DNA of 5,740 bases from JANRKF01 sp964519595 (GTDB lineage Bacteria; Pseudomonadota; Alphaproteobacteria; Rickettsiales; SXRF01): NCBI GenBank assembly GCA_964519595.1, contig CAZFJN010000064.1:1-5740 (forward strand). Direction: 5' to 3'. The notes beneath the pieces were generated by a model, which was not told where the DNA came from, searched no databases, and saw only the letters and a list, made by a program, of their open reading frames with translations. The translations under genes were made by a program, and so were the position numbers. How positions within the stretch are numbered: position 1 is the first letter of the stretch; each line of letters begins with the position of its first letter. Below, piece after piece: positions 1 through 4,349 of the stretch.

Positions 1-631
1 CTTCGCGCGCTAATTGCGCTATATTTATGTCATTATTTATGTCATTATTTATGGCATCATTTATATTATTATTTATATTATTATTTTCGCGATTAACATC
101 AGTAGATGATTTGTGAATATAATCAGGATTCTGGCGGCTTAAAACTTCCGCATAGCTTAATTTACCGAGGCCGGAAACAGGCGGATGCTGTTTAAACCAG
201 CTGATTATCTGTTGATCAGAAATTTCGCTGTTACGCATTGCCCGCTCAGCGCGAAAACGTATTTTTTGCTGATCTGGCCAGGTTGGATGATTGTTTATAA
301 AATCGCTTATTTCAGCAAATCCGGCGCCTGAATCAGGATTTAAAACATATTGCCATTTGACAAGAATTTCCTCTGCTGATTCTTCAGTAGTGCTGTTTGC
401 TGAAGATGTCTGTCCTGCATCTGGAGAAAGCTCGGCGATTTCTTCAAATCCTGCAGCGATTTCCGAGCTTAAATTGTCAAGCCAGCCAGCCAATGACGGC
501 GAAGGCACAACTATCAGCGCCAGAATAACCACAACAGCCGGAAAAACTGTGGACAAATAAATGGCAGATAAATAACGGCAAGAAACAATAAAATTCACAG
601 CAATAAAACTTGAAATAATGTTGACAGTCAT
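1..631 (-). CDS. Soluble lytic murein transglycosylase, N-terminal part (runs off the left edge)
   Basis: An open minus-strand frame of 210 codons enters from the left edge without a stop; the catalytic domain lies outside the window. The start chosen is ATG at 629-631, behind a weak purine stretch (AAAGAAAGC). GTG at 596-598 is an alternative. Residues 1-48 look like a long export signal: a hydrophobic core at about 31-42 (PAVVVILALIVV) and a cleavage-like S-L-A before G49. Residues 90-165 resemble the helical superhelix domain of alphaproteobacterial Slt-type enzymes. Key features are F111, the H-P-T-W-P at 115-119 followed by a charged R-F-R-A-E-R helix, W145-F146 and the P-P-V-S-G turn at 150-154. 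The family acts in the periplasm, cleaving the glycan strand between MurNAc and GlcNAc with 1,6-anhydro product formation. Residues 183-204 are an Asn/Ile/Asp tandem repeat absent from ordinary family members. The family call rests on N-terminal similarity from memory, without the catalytic Glu in view, so I am fairly rather than fully sure. Confidence 0.72.
   Translation of the reverse strand, partial: MTVNIISSFIAVNFIVSCRYLSAIYLSTVFPAVVVILALIVVPSPSLAGWLDNLSSEIAAGFEEIAELSPDAGQTSSANSTTEESAEEILVKWQYVLNPDSGAGFAEISDFINNHPTWPDQQKIRFRAERAMRNSEISDQQIISWFKQHPPVSGLGKLSYAEVLSRQNPDYIHKSSTDVNRENNNINNNINDAINNDINNDINIAQLARE
20..86 (-). repeat. 12-bp tandem repeat inside the transglycosylase gene
   Basis: About five and a half imperfect copies of a 12-bp unit (plus-strand form ATTATTTATGTC, drifting to ATTATTTATATT). 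Because 12 is a multiple of three it stays in frame and encodes residues 183-204 as four-residue steps N-N-D-I and N-N-N-I, with one N-D-A-I. It follows another polar stretch (K-S-S-T-D-V-N-R-E), so it probably lengthens an exposed loop between helices. Confidence 0.85.
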
Positions 632-673
632 GCTTTCTTTTAAGCAGGAAAAATGTTATAGCTTATCTATCGT
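632..673. promoter_or_regulatory. Short divergent intergenic region between transglycosylase and methyltransferase genes
   Basis: Only 42 bp separate the two start codons, so the promoters must overlap each other or the 5' ends of the genes. On the minus strand TATAAC (655-660) is a possible -10 box 24 nt upstream of the transglycosylase ATG, but I see no good -35. For the plus strand, AGGA at 646-649 stands right before a three-codon in-frame mini-ORF (ATG TTA TAG, 653-661) that precedes the methyltransferase ATG; no proper Shine-Dalgarno lies directly before that ATG. Whether the mini-ORF matters is speculation. Confidence 0.25.
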
Positions 674-1543
674 ATGTTACATCTTGATATTTTACAACTT
701 AAACAATTCTACGCCAGCAATCTTGGTAGAAATGTCACCAGATTTGTCTCGCAGGCGATTGACCGCTTGTGGCCTTACGCCGGCAATCTTTATTCTAATA
801 TTGCTAACGCGCAGAATGTGCATAACTCACATAATTCGCATAATTCGCAAAGTTCGCAAAATTCACAAAATTCGCAAAAAAATAATTATTCATTTCTGGT
901 TGTTGGTTATGGCGTTCCTTATATCGAACCATATTTGAAACAATCAGCGCAATTAATGCTGGCAATGCCGGCAAATCAGGGCGCTGCGGCATGGCCAAAT
1001 TCTTCGCCGAATCGTGTGTTGCTGGTTAATGAGGCTGATCTTCCTTTGCAGAATAACAGTATTGATCGTGTTCTGTTAGTACATAGTATTGAATATTCCG
1101 AGCAGTTAAATGCGCTGATGCAGGAAGTGTGGCGAGTGCTTACTCCTGGTGGAAAAGTGCTGGCGATTGTTCCTAACCGCGTTAGTTTCTGGTCAGGATC
1201 AACAAAAACTCCGTTCGGATTTGGCCGTCCGTTTAATGTTCTGCAATTGCGTTCATTATTCATAACTCATCATTTTACGATTTTAAGAACAGCTTCAGCG
1301 TTATTTTCTCCGCCTTTCGTGACGCAGATAAGCACTTTGCTCAGTGCAAAAATTGAACGAATTGGCCGCCTGTTATGGTGGTTTTTAGGCGGAGTTATAA
1401 TTCTGGAAGCAGAAAAACAACTCTATGCTTCAATCAAAGAACCGGTTTTTGTCGGCAATAAATATGCGGTGGCATTACGGTCGCGCCAGACGGCAACTGT
1501 ATCTGGAAAAAGCAGTTCCAAAACGCAAAATGATTATAATTGA
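674..1543 (+). CDS. Class I SAM-dependent methyltransferase (alphaproteobacterial family of unknown substrate)
   Basis: The 289-residue protein has a Rossmann methyltransferase fold. The glycine-rich SAM loop is L-V-V-G-Y-G-V-P-Y at 75-83. A motif II/III region follows (E120-A-D-L-P, then D131-R-V-L-L-V-H-S-I-E), and motif III is E151-V-W-R-V-L-T-P-G-G-K at 151-161 with the strand V-L-A-I-V-P-N-R. The start M-L-H-L-D-I-L-Q-L-K-Q-F-Y matches the conserved start of the family, and an in-frame TAG at 659 excludes an earlier start. A family hallmark G-R-P-F plus a C-terminal V-I-I-L-E-A-E-K-Q-L-Y-A segment are present. The substrate is not known; the protein should be cytosolic. In relatives, from memory, this gene often lies beside gloB; no gloB is seen here. 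Residues 50-71 are a His/Asn/Ser/Gln tandem repeat inserted just before the SAM loop. The stop codon lies inside the first unit boundary of the downstream 10-bp array, giving the tail N-D-Y-N. Confidence 0.88.
   Translation: MLHLDILQLKQFYASNLGRNVTRFVSQAIDRLWPYAGNLYSNIANAQNVHNSHNSHNSQSSQNSQNSQKNNYSFLVVGYGVPYIEPYLKQSAQLMLAMPANQGAAAWPNSSPNRVLLVNEADLPLQNNSIDRVLLVHSIEYSEQLNALMQEVWRVLTPGGKVLAIVPNRVSFWSGSTKTPFGFGRPFNVLQLRSLFITHHFTILRTASALFSPPFVTQISTLLSAKIERIGRLLWWFLGGVIILEAEKQLYASIKEPVFVGNKYAVALRSRQTATVSGKSSSKTQNDYN
821..883 (+). repeat. 9-bp tandem repeat inside the methyltransferase gene
   Basis: Seven 9-bp units run from CATAACTCA through CATAATTCG (twice), CAAAGTTCG, CAAAATTCA and CAAAATTCG to a decayed CAAAAAAAT. 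In frame they encode H-N-S three times, then Q-S-S, Q-N-S, Q-N-S, Q-K-N (residues 50-70). The first units are CAT and the later ones CAA at the same codon, which shows two sub-blocks expanding by unit duplication. The tract sits between the N-terminal helix and the SAM-binding strand. Confidence 0.9.
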
Positions 1544-1680
1544 TTATAATTGATTNNNNNNNNNNNNNNNNNNNNNNNNNNNNNNNNNNNNNNNNNNNNN
1601 NNNNNNNNNNNNNNNNNNNNNNNNNNNNNNNNNNNNNNNNNNNNNNNNNNNNNNNTGATTATAATTGATTATAATTGATT
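1531..1680. repeat. 10-bp tandem repeat array (TGATTATAAT), interrupted by an assembly gap
   Basis: The same 25-base string, two and a half copies of TGATTATAAT, is present on both sides of a 100-N run (1531-1555 and 1656-1680). The array starts within the last codons of the methyltransferase gene and ends eight bases before the hemA stop codon, so it fills the space between two convergent genes. Each unit contains the palindrome ATTATAAT and so reads TATAAT on both strands. True copy number is unknown. No GC-rich terminator stem is visible in the readable parts. Confidence 0.85.
1556..1655. other. Assembly gap (100 N)
   Basis: Exactly 100 N, the usual placeholder for a gap of unknown size. 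The flanks are identical tandem-repeat sequence, so the break is most simply a repeat that the assembler could not cross. The two flanks are 125 bases apart in start, which is out of phase with a 10-bp unit, so the real distance is probably not 100. Confidence 0.95.
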
Positions 1681-1687
1681 GTAATAA

Positions 1688-2923
1688 TTACGCTGCTGAT
1701 TGCAGCAAGTTGCCAATATCTGGCTTGATGCCAAGCCGTTCGAATGTCCAGACCATTGCGCGAGTAAGTTCAAACATCATTTCATATGTGTGACAAGGAT
1801 TAGGCGTCAGGCGCAATCTTTCACTGCCGCGCGGAACAGTTGGAAAATTTATTGGCTGCACATATATATCAAACTGTTCAAGCAACATGTCCGAGGCTTT
1901 TTTGCACAAAACCGGATCAGCAACTAAAATTGGCAAGATATGGCTCATGGTTGGCATTACCGGCAAACCTGCTCTGGTCAACATACCGCGCAAGGCGCTG
2001 ACATTATATTGCTGGCGCTGCCGCTCTTCATCGCTTTCCATTAAATGTCTGATGCTGGCATTTGCTCCGGCGGCAAGAGCCGGCGGAATAGCCGTTGTGA
2101 AGATAAAACCAGGAGCATAAGAGCGAATCATATCAACAAGCGCCGCGCTGCCGGCAATATAGCCGCCCATTACGCCAAAAGCCTTGCCGAGAGTTCCTTG
2201 AATAATTGTTATACGCTGCATTTGATTATCACGTTCAGCTACGCCAGCGCCGCGTTTTCCATACATTCCAACGGCGTGAACTTCATCAAGGTAAGTTATG
2301 GCGTTATATTTATCAGCAAGATCACAAAAAACCTCAATCGGCGCAATATCGCCGTCCATTGAGTAAACTGATTCAAAGGCAATTATTTTTGGACGATGTT
2401 CTTCACCAGGAGCAGCCAGCAGCTCTTCCAGATGAGCCGCGTCATTATGGCGAAAAATACGTTTATCGCATTTGCTGTTGCGAATGCCGTGAATCATTGA
2501 AGCATGGTTGCAAGCGTCGGAAAATACAATCGCTTCCGGCAGCATTGAACATAAGGTTGAAAGAGCGGCTTCGTTGGTTACATAGCCGGAGGTCATAACC
2601 AGCGCGGCTTCTTTCTGATGCAGCTGTGCTAGCGTTTCCTCAAGTGTGACAATCGCATGATTTGTGCCGGAAATGTTGCGCGTTCCGCCAGCGCCAGCGC
2701 CCATTCTGCCGATAGCTTCCGCCATCGCCGAAATCACTTTCGGATGCTGTCCCATTCCGAGGTAATCATTGCTGCACCACACAGTTACATCACGTCCGGT
2801 AGCATAAGAACGCGCCATTGGAAATGAACCAGCCTTGCGTTCCAGATCATTAAATACGCGGTAACGTCCTTCGCGCTTTAATCTGGCAATGCTTTGCTCA
2901 AAAAATATTTCGTAGTTAATCAC
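1688..2923 (-). CDS. hemA: 5-aminolevulinate synthase (Shemin pathway)
   Basis: The 411-residue protein is close in length and sequence to Rhodobacter-type HemA (about 409). It is a PLP enzyme of the alpha-oxoamine synthase family that condenses glycine and succinyl-CoA to 5-aminolevulinate, the first committed heme precursor, in the cytosol. Visible motifs: R20 in E-G-R-Y-R (substrate carboxylate region), V-W-C-S-N-D-Y-L-G-M at 48-57, the glycine-rich G-A-G-A-G-G-T-R-N-I-S-G-T at 75-87, H140 in C-N-H-A-S-M (stacks on PLP in the family), D213 and H216 in Y-L-D-E-V-H-A-V-G, and the Schiff-base lysine K247 in G-T-L-G-K-A-F-G. The C-terminal I-Y-V-Q-P-I-N-F-P-T-V-P-R-G motif (353-366) is intact. 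The start is GTG, the first possible codon after an in-frame TAG, with AAGGA 11 nt upstream. It lies downstream of ctaA on the same strand, so the two are likely co-transcribed. It is the one gene here without an inserted low-complexity tract. Confidence 0.97.
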   Translation of the reverse strand: MINYEIFFEQSIARLKREGRYRVFNDLERKAGSFPMARSYATGRDVTVWCSNDYLGMGQHPKVISAMAEAIGRMGAGAGGTRNISGTNHAIVTLEETLAQLHQKEAALVMTSGYVTNEAALSTLCSMLPEAIVFSDACNHASMIHGIRNSKCDKRIFRHNDAAHLEELLAAPGEEHRPKIIAFESVYSMDGDIAPIEVFCDLADKYNAITYLDEVHAVGMYGKRGAGVAERDNQMQRITIIQGTLGKAFGVMGGYIAGSAALVDMIRSYAPGFIFTTAIPPALAAGANASIRHLMESDEERQRQQYNVSALRGMLTRAGLPVMPTMSHILPILVADPVLCKKASDMLLEQFDIYVQPINFPTVPRGSERLRLTPNPCHTYEMMFELTRAMVWTFERLGIKPDIGNLLQSAA

Positions 2924-2933
2924 TAGCTATTTA

Positions 2934-2939
2934 TTCCTT
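2934..2939 (-). promoter_or_regulatory. Ribosome binding site of hemA
   Basis: On the minus strand AAGGAA lies upstream of the GTG start with AAGGA ending 11 nt before it. It supports GTG at 2921-2923 as the start, and an in-frame TAG at 2927-2929 excludes a longer protein. It is the clearest Shine-Dalgarno before any start codon in the window. Confidence 0.6.
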
Positions 2940-2963
2940 GTTTTTTTATCAGCGTTTTTATCA
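2940..2963 (-). repeat. 12-bp tandem repeat at the edge of the second gap
   Basis: Two 12-bp units in plus-strand form, GTTTTTTTATCA and GCGTTTTTATCA, differing at two bases and running straight into the N run. Read on the minus strand in the frame of the TAG at 2927-2929 they give D-K-N-A-D-K-K-T, followed by R-N-K and the stop. This could be the end of a repetitive tail of ctaA whose main part is hidden in the gap. Confidence 0.6.
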
Positions 2964-3063
2964 NNNNNNNNNNNNNNNNNNNNNNNNNNNNNNNNNNNNN
3001 NNNNNNNNNNNNNNNNNNNNNNNNNNNNNNNNNNNNNNNNNNNNNNNNNNNNNNNNNNNNNNN
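2964..3063. other. Assembly gap (100 N)
   Basis: A second placeholder-length run of exactly 100 N, hiding the 3' end of ctaA and perhaps the space to hemA. The left flank is a 12-bp repeat and the right flank begins with a T run, so a low-complexity tract is the likely cause. Real size is unknown, so reading frames cannot be carried across it. Confidence 0.95.
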
Positions 3064-4181
3064 TTTTTTACCACTATTTTTCGCAACATAATAACACTTA
3101 ATGCAAATAGTAAAACCGCATTCATCTGATGCAGCATAGCTAATCCTAGTGGCGCGGCGTTGATTAAGGTCAAGATTCCGATAATGAATTGCGCGGCAAT
3201 GACAATTGCAATAGCGGCAGCTAATTTAACCATTTCAGCCTTCTTAACATATTCTCGGTTGAAAAACCACCATAAATAAAAGCCAATCATAACTAATGCC
3301 GCCAGCCAGCGGTGAATAAACTGCACTATTGCATGATCATTAAAAATAGCCGAAGAAATAGCTGCAGAAACGATTTTGGCAGCAACATCTTCCGGAAAGA
3401 AACTGCCATTCATATCAGGCCATGTGTTATAAAGCAGTCCGGCTTTAAGTCCGGCGGTTAAAGCGCCGTAGAATAGTTGCAGTAGCAGGATTAAAAACCA
3501 CGAAATAAAACTATAAAGCGGAATTTTTCCAGAGAATTCATTCGCAGATTCATTTGCAGATTCATTTGCAGATTCAATTGCCGATTCAGTTGCAGATTTT
3601 ATTTTTATATCAGCATTGTGATCTGAGTTGTCATTAGAATTGCCTGCTGTGATTGACAAAAACATCAGCAGCAGCAAAGCAAGCAATAAAAGCGCCAGAG
3701 CAAAATGCGCGGATAAGCGAAAATGGCTGACGTGAATATTTTCCGACAGTCCGCTGGAAACCATGTACCAGCCTAACGCTCCCTGCAAACCGCCCAGTGA
3801 AAAAATTCCCAGCATTTTTAAAGCCATTGTGCGGCTGATCATGCCAAGCGCTGTGAATGCCAGAAGAGGCAGCAGAAAAACAGCGCCAATTATCCGCCCA
3901 AGCAGGCGATGAAAATATTCCGGCCAGAAAATTTCCTTGAATTCCGCCAGATTCATGTGTGAATTAATCGCCTTATATTGCGGAATTTCGCGGTATCTGG
4001 CAAATTCCTCTTGCCATTCCTGCTCATTAAGCGGTGGAATTACGCCATGAATTGGCTTCCACTGCGTAATCGAAAGTCCTGAGCCGGAAAGCCGCGTATA
4101 ACCGCCCAGAGCGATCATTGCCACAACCAGAATAATGCAACATATCAACCATAATTTTATCATCATTTTTTGGCGTATCAT
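3064..4181 (-). CDS. ctaA: Heme A synthase (CtaA/COX15), 3' end in an assembly gap
   Basis: 372 residues are readable before the gap. The protein is an eight-helix inner-membrane enzyme that oxidises the C8 methyl of heme O to a formyl group, giving heme A for aa3-type oxidases. The four family histidines are all present: H91 (Y-F-H-R-L-L-G-R), H159 (L-S-A-H-F), H290 (F-I-H-R-W) and H351 (M-L-H-Q-M). The diagnostic T-R-L-S-G-S-G-L-S-I-T-Q-W-K-P at 29-43 and N-T-W-P-D-M-N-G-S-F at 252-261 are also clear. Helices are near 8-26, 95-115, 124-142, 155-178, 221-245, 287-307, 316-340 and 344-368. The external loop lacks the cysteine pair of Bacillus-type CtaA, as in alphaproteobacterial and mitochondrial COX15. 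The linker between helices 4 and 5 (about 180-217), expected in the cytoplasm, is enlarged by polar sequence and an S-A-N-E repeat. The true stop is unseen: a TGA at 2961-2963 is in frame if the gap is exactly 100, while a TAG at 2927-2929 is reached for other sizes. The start is ATG 4179-4181; nearby ATGs at 4166 and 4163 are possible. Confidence 0.95.
3537..3596 (-). repeat. 12-bp tandem repeat inside ctaA (SANE repeat)
   Basis: Five 12-bp units (minus-strand form TCTGCAAATGAA and variants) encode S-A-T-E, S-A-I-E and three times S-A-N-E at residues 196-215. The three S-A-N-E units are nearly identical in DNA, which shows recent duplication, while the first two have diverged. The repeat lies in the linker joining the two four-helix halves of CtaA. 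Confidence 0.9.
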
Positions 4182-4196
4182 CTTTTTTTTCTTATC

Positions 4197-4226
4197 ATCT
4201 TTTTCTGAATTATCTTTTTCTGAATT
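4197..4226 (-). repeat. Perfect 15-bp tandem duplication just upstream of ctaA
   Basis: ATCTTTTTCTGAATT (plus-strand form) occurs twice with no spacer, 15 bp upstream of the ctaA start. In the ctaA frame it would read N-S-E-K-D twice, followed by D-D-K-K-K-K and then the annotated Met. An in-frame TGA and no usable start codon ahead of it argue that it is 5' untranslated sequence in this assembly. Confidence 0.8.
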
Positions 4227-4246
4227 ACGGTAGACATATCACTTAT

Positions 4247-4259
4247 TATCAATTTGATA
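4247..4259. promoter_or_regulatory. 13-bp palindrome, possible operator
   Basis: TATCAATTTGATA is a perfect inverted repeat around a central T. It lies between two divergent genes, where a regulator could act on both. The half-sites ATCAA and TTGAT are those of FNR-type boxes but in the reverse order and with spacing of one rather than four, so it is not a classical FNR site. Confidence 0.3.
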
Positions 4260-4314
4260 TTTTTCCGATATTTTTTTGTTATATTTTTTCGTGTTTTTAA
4301 TATGGTTTTATAGT

Positions 4315-4320
4315 TATAAT
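4315..4320 (+). promoter_or_regulatory. Putative -10 box of the oxidase-like gene
   Basis: A perfect TATAAT lies 29 nt upstream of the ATG at 4350, giving a predicted leader of about 23 nt. The -35 region is T-rich (around 4292-4297, TGTTTT) and not a good match, so this is a candidate only; in such AT-rich DNA a chance TATAAT is plausible. Confidence 0.35.
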
Positions 4321-4349
4321 TCATTCACTATTAAAATCCAGCAGCGATT

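Larger units (their letters stand above)
4182..4349. promoter_or_regulatory. Divergent promoter region between ctaA and the oxidase-like gene
   Basis: 168 bp of strongly AT-rich, T-run sequence separates the two divergent starts. It holds a 15-bp duplication at the ctaA end, a 13-bp palindrome in the middle (4247-4259), three GATATTTTT-like runs (4256-4290) and a consensus -10 box near the plus-strand gene. On the minus strand I found no convincing -35/-10 pair for ctaA. No RNA gene or terminator stem is visible. Confidence 0.5.

Noticed and set aside
291..560. Plus-strand Ser/Ala-rich open frame of 89 codons
   Set aside because: It is a shadow of the transglycosylase frame, which has a signal peptide and family motifs on the minus strand.
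621..626. Perfect TTGACA on the plus strand, possible -35 for the methyltransferase
   Set aside because: No -10-like hexamer lies 16-18 bp downstream; the nearest TATA-like sequence is almost 30 bp away, and the hexamer is inside transglycosylase coding sequence.
821..883. CRISPR-like spaced repeats
   Set aside because: The units are 9 bp and contiguous, with no spacers, inside a coding gene.
618..938. Plus-strand open frame of 106 codons
   Set aside because: It overlaps the methyltransferase in another frame, its repetitive I-R-K part is only the 9-bp repeat read out of frame, and it resembles no family.
804..998. Minus-strand open frame with N-F-A-N-Y repeats
   Set aside because: This is the complement of the methyltransferase repeat; the well-supported gene is on the plus strand.
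1531..1680. Intrinsic terminator between the convergent genes
   Set aside because: The palindrome ATTATAAT is short and has no GC stem followed by a T run; anything in the gap cannot be seen.
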